Positions 9,271 to 18,560 of a stretch of 50,544 nt of DNA are shown in pieces. The stretch is from assembly GCA_028288285.1 (NCBI GenBank), contig JAQBNZ010000240.1, positions 1 through 50,544 of the forward strand. The letters are read 5' to 3'. Within the stretch, counting starts at the first letter, position 1. Each line of letters begins with the position of its first letter. Origin of the DNA: Mucilaginibacter sp. (GTDB lineage: Bacteria > Bacteroidota > Bacteroidia > Sphingobacteriales > Sphingobacteriaceae). A program made the position numbers and the translations under genes. The notes under the pieces are model-generated. The model was not told the DNA's origin. It made no database searches and saw only the letters and a program-made list of their open reading frames with translations.

Positions 9271-9310
9271 AAAAAAAGAGGGAGAGATAAAAACCTCCCC
9301 CTCTTTTTTT
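9271..9310 (-). terminator. Terminator-like hairpin after susD
   Basis: An A-run and GAGGGAG pair imperfectly with CTCCCCCTC followed by a T-run, so the hairpin carries a U-tract in both directions. It begins 18 bases past the susD stop codon. It probably ends or attenuates the SusCD transcript, reducing read-through into the propeller/haloperoxidase genes. Confidence 0.7.
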
Positions 9311-9328
9311 ATTGAATTTTACCTGTTA

Positions 9329-11143
9329 TTAATAACCAGGGTTTTGTTTGATATTACCTTGAGTAACGTCTATCTGCTCTTGCGGGATAGGGTATAACTC
9401 ATTTTTACCAACTGTAAATTTAGCTTGTTTAATTAATAAGATAGGGAAGTTAGGAACCGCATTCTCATGTGCTAAATAAGCATTGATTTGTGCACCCATG
9501 AAACCTGCACCCATAGGGCCGCCGGTTATAGCATCCCAACGTTGTAAATCAAAGAAACGGTGACCTTCCATACCTAACTCAAGCCTGCGTTCCATTTGTA
9601 CAACCTTACGTGCAAATGCTTTATCAGTAAATGGAACTAAGTATAAACCAACTTTGTAGTTAGCAGCAGGAGTGCTTGTGTAACCAGCAGTAGGTTTTGT
9701 AGGATCAATGTACGTGTGTACCCATCCGGTTGCATCAGCCGCACGTGTACGAATCTGGTTTACATAAGCACGAGCGTTTTCTAATGAACCAATTTCTATT
9801 TCGCACTCAGCTGCCCATAATATTACATCTGCAAAACGGATGGCATTATAGCTGTTAGCTGTTGACTGGTTAGCTGCCCAACCACCGTAAGTATCTGATG
9901 TTGTAGCTTGTGCTGCCTGATAGTAAACGTTTTTGATAGCAGTGTATGGTCCGCCGTCATCCTGATCACGAGCCCATGCTTTTCCCGGGTGAATTCCCCA
10001 GTCAAGGTATGGGATACCTCTGCGACCAACCGACCAATCTAAACGTGAATCCACAGTTTCAGTTGCAGGCGTAAAAGGAGTTGCAGCGTCAACGCCCTGA
10101 TCATTTTTCAGATCGGCATTGTTATAAGTATCTAACAATGGTAAACCGGTAACCGCATCAGTTTTAAATGCATTTGCAAAGCTAAATGATGGCTGGAAGA
10201 AACCGCAGCAGGTAGCAGGGCCACCAGAACCAAAGTTTAATACCGAACCGGCGTTACCATTTAACCCGTTTGAACCGTCTTTTACAGATGTTTGTACCAC
10301 AAACACACCCTCTGGTCCATTTTTGGTTGATGGGTTAAAGTTATTTGAATATTTACCTAAAGCATATTTTGCACCACCGGCAGTAACGCCATTTGCAATA
10401 ACATCATTCAAGATAGCTAATGCCTCGGTGTATTTGTGGTCGTACATTAATGCTTTAGCCTGAAATGCTTTGGCTGCCCATTTATTTGCACGGCCAACCT
10501 GTGGCTGGGTAGCAGGCAATACTGCTGCTGCTGCTGCAAAATCTGCAGTTATCTTGTCCCATATCGGGCCAGGATTACCAATTTTATAGTTACCATTATC
10601 ATAGGTTACTGTTTCATCAGCATAAGGAACATTTCTCCATAATTTAGCTAATTCAAAGTGATAGAAACCACGTAAAAAACGAGCTTCGGCAGTTGCCTGT
10701 GCAATGTTATCGGCAGTTAATGAGCCATCCTTTACCAAAGGTATTTCACGGATAACATCATTTGCACGTTGTATACCTGCAAAATTCATTCTCCATTTTG
10801 GATCAAGATAATCATTTACACTACCCATTGTTCTTGCCTCAATATCAGCAGCACTTGGCTGATCACCAGGGGTTGAACCTTTGTGAGCGTCATCGGCACC
10901 TACACTACCATATATCCAGTTATCAGTACCGGTAGTCCACGGAGACCCTTTTTGGTTGTTGTAAACACCGTCAACCAGCGCGTACGCACCAATTAATAAA
11001 CCATCAACACCAGCTTTGTTCGCTAAAACCACTGTATTTAATGACCCGGTAGGCGTTTTGTCCAGAAACTTCTTGCATGACATTGAGAATGCAAGTGTAG
11101 CTACGGAGCCTACAATGATTAATTTATAATTTAGTTTTTTCAT
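9329..11143 (-). CDS. RagB/SusD-family nutrient-binding lipoprotein
   Basis: This 604-residue SusD-like protein forms the surface lid of a SusCD outer-membrane importer. The lipoprotein signal ends at SMSC (Cys23), followed by KKFLDKTPTG, typical of SusD N-termini. A TPR-like helical core contains FLRGFYHFELAKLWRNVPY, a hallmark of the family. The C-terminal part includes NAIRFADVILWAAECEIEIG, ERRLELGMEGHRFFDLQRW and a terminal segment LYPIPQEQIDVTQGNIKQNPGY, all characteristic of SusD_RagB proteins. It follows susC after 26 bases, so the two are certainly an operon. Ligand specificity cannot be deduced, and no glycoside hydrolase lies in the same transcript; the following genes are redox-type lipoproteins. 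Confidence 0.97.
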   Translation of the reverse strand: MKKLNYKLIIVGSVATLAFSMSCKKFLDKTPTGSLNTVVLANKAGVDGLLIGAYALVDGVYNNQKGSPWTTGTDNWIYGSVGADDAHKGSTPGDQPSAADIEARTMGSVNDYLDPKWRMNFAGIQRANDVIREIPLVKDGSLTADNIAQATAEARFLRGFYHFELAKLWRNVPYADETVTYDNGNYKIGNPGPIWDKITADFAAAAAVLPATQPQVGRANKWAAKAFQAKALMYDHKYTEALAILNDVIANGVTAGGAKYALGKYSNNFNPSTKNGPEGVFVVQTSVKDGSNGLNGNAGSVLNFGSGGPATCCGFFQPSFSFANAFKTDAVTGLPLLDTYNNADLKNDQGVDAATPFTPATETVDSRLDWSVGRRGIPYLDWGIHPGKAWARDQDDGGPYTAIKNVYYQAAQATTSDTYGGWAANQSTANSYNAIRFADVILWAAECEIEIGSLENARAYVNQIRTRAADATGWVHTYIDPTKPTAGYTSTPAANYKVGLYLVPFTDKAFARKVVQMERRLELGMEGHRFFDLQRWDAITGGPMGAGFMGAQINAYLAHENAVPNFPILLIKQAKFTVGKNELYPIPQEQIDVTQGNIKQNPGY

Positions 11144-11169
11144 CTTATATTTTTTTACTTATCCCGTAA

Positions 11170-14100
11170 TTAAAATGTTAAGCGAGCTCCTAATATGAAT
11201 TTACGCTCGTTGTTAGGGTAGTTACCAAAATCAACACCAGGGCTGTTACCAGCAACTGCTTGTAATTCAGGGTCTATACCTGTATACTTAGTAATTGTGA
11301 ATAGGTTGGTACCCTGTATATATACGTTTAATTTATCAACTCCGATCTTTTTTAATCCATTACCAAACGTATAACCTAATTGTGCTACACGCATTTTTAA
11401 GAATGAACCATTTTCAAGATAGTAAGAGTTAACAACACCAGCTGAACTGAATGTACTTGAAGCTTCCGCAATCGGAGCTTTAGGGTTCAGGTTAGTTGGG
11501 GTCCATGCGTTATGTAACAGGTCATTACCTTTGTTACCTGTTAATGAACTGTAGAAGTTAGTCCAGTATTTAATATAGTTAAAGTTGTCGTTACCTTGTG
11601 AGCCATAAAATACGGCGCTAAAATCGAAACCTTTGTAATTAAGACCTAAGTTTAAACCATAGGTAAAGTCAGGGCTACCTTTTCCGAAATAAGTACGGTC
11701 AGCATCGGTAATTTTACCGTCGCCATTAACGTCTTTGTATTTGAAACGGCCAGGAGCAGCATCCGCCTGTGTAGGTGAAGCGGCAACATCTGCTGCAGAT
11801 GAAAAGTAACCTATAACATCATAACCGTAGAATGAACCAATTGGATGACCAACTGTTTGTCTTACGATATCACCAATACGGCTACCCACTTGTGTAAAGC
11901 TGTAAGGTGCTGAATTGATGTTGTTTTTAAATGAAGTAAAGTTAACACCAATATTAAAACCTAAGTCACTACCAATTTTATCACGGTAGTTAACTGATAA
12001 GTCAACACCTTTATTTTCTACTTCACCCAAGTTCACATATGGTTGTGAGGCACCACCAGTTGTTGCCGGTAAAGACGGGTTAAATAATAGATTAGATGAT
12101 TTTTTAATATAATATTCAGCAGTTACATCTAACTTATTAAACAAGCTAACATCAAAACCAAAGTTTAATATCTTATCTGTTTCCCATGTAGTAGCAGAGT
12201 TACCTATAGTTCTGTTAAAGTATCCTTGTTGTGCACTGTTTATAGCGCCATCAATTGGATAAAATGATGATCCTTTATCTAAACCAAATAAGGTAGCAGC
12301 ATTTGCGCCTGGTACGTTAGCCTGGAAACCAGATGTTCCGTAGCTACCACGTAGTTTCAGGTCATTTAACCAGGTAACGCCTTTCATGAAGCTTTCCTGA
12401 GATATACGCCATGCTAATGATACTGATGGAAAGTAACCCGCTCTTTTGCCTGGAGCAAACACTGAAGATGCATCACGACGAAGAGTTGCGCCTAAAATGT
12501 ATTTATCGTTATAAATATAATCTAAACGGCCAAATAATGATTGAGTTGCATTTGGCTGAAAGTTATTACTAAAAGGTGCAGTTAAAGGATTACCATTACT
12601 GATAGTAACAAATGCAGGATCTAATGATGGTAAATTGTTAACTGTTGCACCTAAGTTACGGCCAGCGTATTGCTTTTGCTCATAACCGGCCAGGAATTTA
12701 ACGCTGTGTTTACCAAAAATTTGATTGTAGTTAACAGTGTTAGTCCAGTTGTAATAGTTTTCGTATTGTGAAAATTCGCTGAATGAGTTATTACCTCCAT
12801 GGCCTTCACCACTATCATAAGGCCTGTAGCCAATAGATGTGTTATAGAAGTTTTTAACAACACCGCTGAATGCAGTACGAACTGTAAAGTGAGTTAAGAA
12901 ATCAGCCTCAGCAAATACGGTACCTTCTATGTTCCAGTATTTGTTTTGGTTGTTTGCCTGTCTTTGCATTATAGCAACAGGGTTGGTAGCGTTACCTAAC
13001 TGTGTTGGACCAGCATAAGTACCACCATAATTACCCTTAATATCATAGATAGGTATCTGTGGCTCAATCCGGTATATCATAGATATTGCGTTACCTTCAC
13101 TCTGGTTACCACTTGGCAAGTTACCCTGGCCATTTGGAGATAACGTATAGAATATGGTTGCATTTTCACCAATACGGAAGTGTTCTTTAATATTAAAGGT
13201 TGTGTTAATACGTGCTTGTGCTCTTTTAAAATAGGTATTGATTAAAGTACCTTTTTGATTTAAGTAACCTGCAGAAAAATAGTAAGAGTTTTTGTCGTTA
13301 GCACCACTAGCTGATATAGTGTGAGATTGTGTAGAAGCCGGTTTGAAAGCAGCATGGAACCAATCGGTACCAACATTGTTATCATACTTCTGTATCAGGT
13401 AGTCATTAGCCGGGTTGTTATTATCAAGTTTATAACGTGAAGCATCAACCTCTGGTGCGCCGGATGCAAACTGGCCTTTAACACTTTTTCCATTAAAGCT
13501 ACCCTGTACACCATAATCAGCAATACTGCCATCTGCTAAAAACAAACTACTTTTTGGATCTACCTGTTTAACAAGGGTTAAATAATCTTTAGCATTTAAT
13601 ACGTTAAAAGGGTTACCACCAACAGGGCGGGTTGTACCATAATAAGTATCATAATTAAATATAGATTTACCTTGCTTACCTTTTTTGGTTGTAACCAAAA
13701 CAACACCATTACCACCCGCAACACCATAAATGGCGGTTGCACCGGCATCTTTCAATACCGATATAGATTCGATGTCACTAGGATTAATGTTACCTAAGTT
13801 ACCGCCTTGTACACCGTCAATAACGATAAGCGGGCTTGAGTTACCAAAGTTAGAAATACCACGGATCTGGATTTGTGCACCAGCACCCGGAGCACCTTGT
13901 GTAATAGCGGTAACACCCGAAGCCTGGCCTTGCAGAAATTGCTCGGCATTACTTGTAGGGAGTTTAATTGCCTCAGCAACATTCACTGTCGATACCGAAC
14001 CAGAAATGTCTTTCTTACGCTGCGAGGTGTAGCCTGTTACTACTACTTCGTTTAGTGTGTTGTTACCGGCTTGTAACACAACTGAAATATTGTTGTTACT

Positions 14101-14373
14101 GCCAATTGTAACTTCTTGTGTGATGTATCCCAGATACGAGATCACCAATACGTTACCCGGACTAACACTCAAGGTGAATTGTCCATTAACGTCCGTTTGT
14201 GTTCCGGTGGTAGTACCTTTAACACGCACTGTGGCGCCAACTACCGGCAACTTGTCGTCGCTGCCAATAACACGGCCTGTGTGCTTTGTTTGAGCTGTAA
14301 CTACCAATGAAGATATCATGCAGCATAATAGCAGGCATAATGCTCTTCCTTTAAGGAGTAAACTTTTAAACAT
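11170..14373 (-). CDS. SusC/RagA-family TonB-linked outer-membrane transporter
   Basis: The 1067-residue protein has a signal peptide cleaved near TAQ (residue 28). A CarboxypepD_reg-like domain follows at about 30-105 (TGRVIGSDDKLPVVGATVRV). Next come the SusC motif NEVVVTGY (108-115) and a plug with QIQIRG and PLIVIDG (166-187). A ~22-strand barrel ends in the aromatic C-terminus ARLTF used for outer-membrane insertion. With the SusD lipoprotein downstream it forms the pedal-bin importer that takes up large oligomeric ligands using TonB energy. There is no N-terminal STN domain, so signalling through an anti-sigma factor is not expected, and no ECF sigma/anti-sigma pair is adjacent. The 821-bp upstream region presumably holds the promoter. 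Confidence 0.97.
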   Translation of the reverse strand: MFKSLLLKGRALCLLLCCMISSLVVTAQTKHTGRVIGSDDKLPVVGATVRVKGTTTGTQTDVNGQFTLSVSPGNVLVISYLGYITQEVTIGSNNNISVVLQAGNNTLNEVVVTGYTSQRKKDISGSVSTVNVAEAIKLPTSNAEQFLQGQASGVTAITQGAPGAGAQIQIRGISNFGNSSPLIVIDGVQGGNLGNINPSDIESISVLKDAGATAIYGVAGGNGVVLVTTKKGKQGKSIFNYDTYYGTTRPVGGNPFNVLNAKDYLTLVKQVDPKSSLFLADGSIADYGVQGSFNGKSVKGQFASGAPEVDASRYKLDNNNPANDYLIQKYDNNVGTDWFHAAFKPASTQSHTISASGANDKNSYYFSAGYLNQKGTLINTYFKRAQARINTTFNIKEHFRIGENATIFYTLSPNGQGNLPSGNQSEGNAISMIYRIEPQIPIYDIKGNYGGTYAGPTQLGNATNPVAIMQRQANNQNKYWNIEGTVFAEADFLTHFTVRTAFSGVVKNFYNTSIGYRPYDSGEGHGGNNSFSEFSQYENYYNWTNTVNYNQIFGKHSVKFLAGYEQKQYAGRNLGATVNNLPSLDPAFVTISNGNPLTAPFSNNFQPNATQSLFGRLDYIYNDKYILGATLRRDASSVFAPGKRAGYFPSVSLAWRISQESFMKGVTWLNDLKLRGSYGTSGFQANVPGANAATLFGLDKGSSFYPIDGAINSAQQGYFNRTIGNSATTWETDKILNFGFDVSLFNKLDVTAEYYIKKSSNLLFNPSLPATTGGASQPYVNLGEVENKGVDLSVNYRDKIGSDLGFNIGVNFTSFKNNINSAPYSFTQVGSRIGDIVRQTVGHPIGSFYGYDVIGYFSSAADVAASPTQADAAPGRFKYKDVNGDGKITDADRTYFGKGSPDFTYGLNLGLNYKGFDFSAVFYGSQGNDNFNYIKYWTNFYSSLTGNKGNDLLHNAWTPTNLNPKAPIAEASSTFSSAGVVNSYYLENGSFLKMRVAQLGYTFGNGLKKIGVDKLNVYIQGTNLFTITKYTGIDPELQAVAGNSPGVDFGNYPNNERKFILGARLTF

Positions 14374-15194
14374 GAGATTGAGATTTAGTTGATTAATTTA
14401 TTTGATTTAAGATCTTGTTTAATATCTGTTATGATGATTAATATGCACCGGGAGTGGCGATAATGAAAAACTTAAAGTGTTTTCTTTAAAGAAAGGGGTG
14501 AGATGCCCTCTGAAAAAATTGCTATAAAGAAAAAAATGTAAAGGTTTAATCATATACCGCTAACTACCTGTTTAAAATTATTTACGTTGCTTTAATTGTG
14601 AGCCTGTTTTTAGTAGGATCATTGTTATTGCTTGTTCGTTAAAGTTTTGTTCGCTTTTCTTTAAATAGAAAAGTTTATAATGGTAATGCTCTAATATAAA
14701 TATAGTGTATAGGTTACACAAGTTCGTATAATAGAATTATGAATTATTTATTTTTTCCTGCAAAAACTCATCTACTTTATATTTTATTAATATTCCATTA
14801 AATAAATATTAATAAACTGGTTGCTTTAGTAAAAAGTTAGCAATGTAAAAATCTTGTTATACAATACATTTACCAATAAAAAGCCATCTTTTTTTATAAA
14901 AAGCACCAAGATTCATTGTATTTCAAAAACTTTTTAAAAATTTATATAAAGTTTCTAAATAAAAGCGCTACTAAATCAATAGAGCATTAACTCTTTGTTA
15001 ATAATATATTACGGTAGTTTATGGTAACCTGTATTTTTTTGGGGAATTTAAGGTGGTTACCTTATTCTTAATATAGCCCCTTGTATAAATATTGTATAAA
15101 ACAAATATGCCGTAGTTTATTGCTACGGCATATTTTTATTAATTATGTATAAACAGTTTTTAAAAAATTTTGCTTTATTTATAAACGCAGCTTA
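14374..15194. other. Long AT-rich gene-free spacer between susC and the GH3 gene
   Basis: No convincing gene is seen on either strand in these 821 bases. The sequence is very AT-rich. It holds a perfect 14-bp palindrome TTTCTTTAAAGAAA (14481-14494) and a related hairpin CTTTTCT-N6-AGAAAAG (14654-14673). Both lie 100-300 bases upstream of susC and could be operators. The bglX terminator occupies 15103-15135. No match to TAnnTTTG pointing toward susC was found. Confidence 0.55.
15103..15135 (-). terminator. Intrinsic terminator of the GH3 beta-glucosidase gene
   Basis: AAATATGCCGTAG pairs perfectly over 13 bp with CTACGGCATATTT around a 7-base loop. A T-rich stretch follows on both strands. 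It lies about 60 bases past the bglX stop codon and shows that the GH3 gene and susCD are separate transcription units. Confidence 0.85.
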
Positions 15195-17504
15195 TTACCT
15201 CATCCACTGCACTTTGGCTGCTTTTGTTTCGGCAGAGTTTGTTCCTATCTGGATCACAAATTCGCCGGGCTCCCAATCATATTTTAACTGGCTGTTGTAA
15301 AACTTTAATTGCTGCGGAGTTATATTAAAGGTAACATCCTTTTTTTCTCCTATTTGCAAATTAACTTTTTTGAAGCTCTTTAGTTCTTTTACTGCACGAC
15401 TAACGCTTGCTACCGGGTCGCTTATATATAACTGTACTACTTCTTCACCTGAATATGGGCCGGTGTTGGTTACCGTAACTGTAGCTGTTAATGTTTCGTT
15501 ACCTTTAAGCTTGGTTTTACTTAGTTTAACATTGCTGTAAGTAAATTTGCTATAGCTTAAACCATACCCAAATGGATATAACGGATCATTCGAAATATCA
15601 AGATAATTTGATTTAAATTTGGTTGGACCATCTGAATAAGGGCGGCCGGTATTTAAATGGTTATAATAAATAGGTATCTGCCCTACACTACGCGGGAACG
15701 TTGTGGTTAACTTACCTGCCGGATTGTAATTACCAAATAATACTTCGGCTATGGCATTACCTGCTTCTGTACCCGGCGCCCATACATCTAATATAGCAGC
15801 TGCATTTTCATTTTCCCAGTTAAGGGTAAGCGGGCGCCCGTTAAACAATACTATTACTATAGGCTTCCCTGTTTTGGCTAAAGCTTTTAAAAGGTTCCTT
15901 TGACTTTCAGGTATGCTAATATCTGACCGGCTTGATGATTCACCACTCATGCTTTGCGATTCGCCTACAACTGCTACTATAATATCAGAATTAGCAGCAG
16001 TTTTAACCGCCTCATCTATCATATCATTAGGTGCTTTCGCATCAAGGCCAACCATACCCGGGCCAAAGTTTAGACGCTTCATAAAGGTGGTATCATCAGT
16101 AATGTTTGCTCCTTTTGAATAATTAACCTGTACATTATTGCCAACCACATGTTTTATACCCTCTAATACACTTACAGATTTTTCCCACTCGCCGGCAATA
16201 ACCCATGTGCCAAGCATATCTCTTTTATTATCTGCCAGCGGGCCAATTACAGCAATGCTTCCGCCTGATTTTTTTAATGGCAATATTTGGTTAGCGTTTT
16301 TAAGTAATACAAATGAATGCTCAGCTGTAATTCGGGCCGCCTTGCGGTTCTCATCTGTCATTACATCCTTTTGCTCTCTTACCGGATCTATAGATTTGTA
16401 AGGATTATCAAACAAACCCAATTTATATTTAGCTTCTAACACACGGCGGCAAGCCAGATTAATATCATCAATAGTTACTTTATTTTCACTTAATGATTTT
16501 TTAAGTGTAGATAAAAAACCCTCACCCACCATATCCATATCCAAACCGGCTTTTAATGCCAGGGCCGATACTGTTTGTAAATCGCCCATGCCATGGCTGG
16601 TCATTTCGTTTACAGCAGTGTAATCAGATACTACAAAGCCTTTAAAACCCCATTGTTTGTGCAACAAATCAGTAAGCAACCATTTATTACCCGTTGCAGG
16701 TACATTATCAACCACGTTAAAAGAACTCATGAAACTTCCGGCACCCGCATCAAGCGCGGCTTTGTAGGGTGGCAGGTAATCCTGATACATTCTTATGCGG
16801 CTCATATCAACCGTATTATATTCCCGGCCCGCTTCGGCAGCGCCGTATAAAGCAAAATGTTTTACGCAAGCCATTACAGCATCGGCATTTTTCATGCTGG
16901 TACCCTGGTACCCTCTAACCATAGCACCGGCAATTTGCCCGCCTAACCATGGGTCTTCACCGCTTCCTTCAGATATACGACCCCAGCGCGCATCACGGGC
17001 AATATCCACCATAGGCGAAAACACCCAATTTAAACCTTCGGCAGTAGCTTCCTTAGCAGCAATGTGTGCGGCCTGCTCAATCAGTTCCAAATCCCAGGTG
17101 GTTGACATTCCCAACGGGATAGGAAATATAGTACGATGACCATGTATAACATCCAACCCAAATATCATGGGGATATGCAAACGGGTATTTTTAACAGCTT
17201 CATCCTGGGCTTTACGTACATTGGCTGTGCCATACAAACCAAATATGCCCCCTATATTACCTTTCTTTATATTAGCATCTATACCATTATTGGTAACCGA
17301 ACCGGTAATAGCCATACCTCCCGTAACCAGGTTAAGCTGACCAATTTTTTCGTCAATGGTCATTTTCTTCATCAGCGTACTGATAAAAGTATTCATTTTT
17401 GCATCTACAGCTTGCTTTTGTGCTATGGCATTATTAACAGGCACGGTAAGCAGCGCACAAGCGGTTATTTTAAAAAAGAATTTGTTTGTAAATAAGTTTT
17501 TCAT
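15195..17504 (-). CDS. bglX: Glycoside hydrolase family 3 beta-glucosidase, exported
   Basis: The 769-residue enzyme has a signal peptide ending near NAIAQ (residue 29). It then has the GH3 N-terminal barrel with LDVIHGHRTIFPIPL, DARWGRISEGSGEDP and VKHFALYG (Lys215-His216). The catalytic nucleophile is Asp294 in GFVVSDYT. An alpha/beta sandwich domain follows (VGESQSMSGESSSRSD), and the C-terminus is a fibronectin III-like domain. Length and order match BglX of Proteobacteria and Bacteroidota, periplasmic enzymes that release glucose (sometimes xylose) from beta-linked oligosaccharides. The gene has its own terminator and is divergent from a NUDIX-type regulator; the shared 184-bp upstream region carries a repeated operator-like motif, so that regulator probably controls it. 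Confidence 0.95.
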   Translation of the reverse strand: MKNLFTNKFFFKITACALLTVPVNNAIAQKQAVDAKMNTFISTLMKKMTIDEKIGQLNLVTGGMAITGSVTNNGIDANIKKGNIGGIFGLYGTANVRKAQDEAVKNTRLHIPMIFGLDVIHGHRTIFPIPLGMSTTWDLELIEQAAHIAAKEATAEGLNWVFSPMVDIARDARWGRISEGSGEDPWLGGQIAGAMVRGYQGTSMKNADAVMACVKHFALYGAAEAGREYNTVDMSRIRMYQDYLPPYKAALDAGAGSFMSSFNVVDNVPATGNKWLLTDLLHKQWGFKGFVVSDYTAVNEMTSHGMGDLQTVSALALKAGLDMDMVGEGFLSTLKKSLSENKVTIDDINLACRRVLEAKYKLGLFDNPYKSIDPVREQKDVMTDENRKAARITAEHSFVLLKNANQILPLKKSGGSIAVIGPLADNKRDMLGTWVIAGEWEKSVSVLEGIKHVVGNNVQVNYSKGANITDDTTFMKRLNFGPGMVGLDAKAPNDMIDEAVKTAANSDIIVAVVGESQSMSGESSSRSDISIPESQRNLLKALAKTGKPIVIVLFNGRPLTLNWENENAAAILDVWAPGTEAGNAIAEVLFGNYNPAGKLTTTFPRSVGQIPIYYNHLNTGRPYSDGPTKFKSNYLDISNDPLYPFGYGLSYSKFTYSNVKLSKTKLKGNETLTATVTVTNTGPYSGEEVVQLYISDPVASVSRAVKELKSFKKVNLQIGEKKDVTFNITPQQLKFYNSQLKYDWEPGEFVIQIGTNSAETKAAKVQWMR

Positions 17505-17558
17505 TGGGGTAAATGGTTTTTATTACTCCGCAACACCATAAACAAAGTTAATTTTTCC

Positions 17559-17613
17559 ATTATTAAAGTATGTTAAACTTATTAACTATAATTGATTATT
17601 AAAGTAATGTTAA
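17559..17613. promoter_or_regulatory. Direct repeat, candidate operator between bglX and the NUDIX regulator
   Basis: ATTATTAAAGTATGTTAA (17559-17576) recurs 36 bases later as ATTATTAAAGTAATGTTAA (17595-17613), differing by one inserted base. AGTTAAT (17547) and ATTAACT (17581) form an inverted pair around the first copy. The position in the divergent promoter region suggests binding by the neighbouring regulator. The background is AT-rich, so chance similarity is possible. Confidence 0.4.
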
Positions 17614-17688
17614 TTATTGGTGTAATTGGGACACAATTGTAGATATTAAATTCAAAGAATCAAAGTAATTTTTTACAGAATAACATAA

Positions 17689-18450
17689 ATGTTAACTAAA
17701 CAGGAACTGGAAGATTTTTGGGCCGAGGCTAATAAAATATATCTCGACCATATATCAATTGATTGTGTGGTATTTGGGTTTCATGAAGGGCAAATGAAGG
17801 TGTTAATGCTCAAGAGCAATAACGAAGATGCATGGTACCTGCCAGGCGGTTTTGTTATGAAACAAGAGCCTATTGAAACCGCCGCCAATCGTATATTAAA
17901 AGTGCGTACAGGCATCGACGAGATTTTCCTGAAACAGTTTCATGTTTTTGGCGACCCTGACCGTTCCAAGATCCATAACGAAATGTATAAGGATATGCTA
18001 CCGCCTGAAAACAACTTTTTTGGCCGCCGCTTTATATCTATAGGTTATTACGCATTGGTAGATTTTTTTAACGTTACTCCAACGCCCGATGCTTTCTCTG
18101 AAATATGCACCTGGCGCTATCTCAACGAACTGCCTAAATTTCAGCTGGATCATGAATTTATATTCCGGACCGCCTTAGATACGCTTCGCTTGCAGCTAAA
18201 CTATCAACCAATAGGTTACAACCTAATGCCTAAGGAATTTACAATGCCTGAATTGCAGAAGCTTTATGAGACTATTCTTGATAAAAAACTTGACCGCCGA
18301 AACTTCCAGCGCCGAATGCTGGGTTTTGGTATATTAAATAAATTATCCCAAACCCGTAAAGGTGGCGCTCACAAAGCTCCCTACCTGTATTCCTTCGATT
18401 TGGAAAACTATCAGGCCGCGTTAAAAGAGGGATTAAATAGTGGTTGGTAA
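17689..18450 (+). CDS. NUDIX-domain transcriptional regulator (NrtR/AraR-like)
   Basis: The 253-residue protein has an N-terminal NUDIX fold (residues about 20-150) and a C-terminal winged-helix region (about 175-235; KLDRRNFQRRMLGFGIL, then GAHKAPYLYSFD). The NUDIX box runs G54-x5-E60-x7-R68 but the catalytic glutamates of the REUxEE core are replaced (RILKVR at 68-73), so hydrolysis is unlikely. This is the pattern of NrtR-type regulators, which use the dead NUDIX fold to sense a nucleotide-like or sugar ligand; in Bacteroides thetaiotaomicron a member (AraR) controls arabinose genes. The divergent position beside bglX points to control of sugar use. The effector is unknown. Confidence 0.85.
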   Translation: MLTKQELEDFWAEANKIYLDHISIDCVVFGFHEGQMKVLMLKSNNEDAWYLPGGFVMKQEPIETAANRILKVRTGIDEIFLKQFHVFGDPDRSKIHNEMYKDMLPPENNFFGRRFISIGYYALVDFFNVTPTPDAFSEICTWRYLNELPKFQLDHEFIFRTALDTLRLQLNYQPIGYNLMPKEFTMPELQKLYETILDKKLDRRNFQRRMLGFGILNKLSQTRKGGAHKAPYLYSFDLENYQAALKEGLNSGW

Positions 18451-18560
18451 ATCAATCTTATTCAACACTATTAAGAAGGAAGTGCTTTAAAATTCCCTCG
18501 TCACGGCTAAAATTTTGCCGATTTTTATTATCTTAACCCCACATCATATTTATTGCTTGT

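Noticed and set aside
13730..14032. Open frame opposite susC
   Set aside because: It is antisense to a well-supported SusC domain, has no upstream signals and reads like a shadow of conserved codons.
17136..17495. Open frame of 119 residues opposite bglX
   Set aside because: It lies wholly antisense to the GH3 N-terminal region, and its translation shows no family features.
15195..17504. bglX as part of the SusCD operon (polysaccharide utilisation locus)
   Set aside because: A strong terminator at 15103-15135 and an 821-bp spacer separate it, so a shared transcript is unlikely; functional cooperation remains possible.
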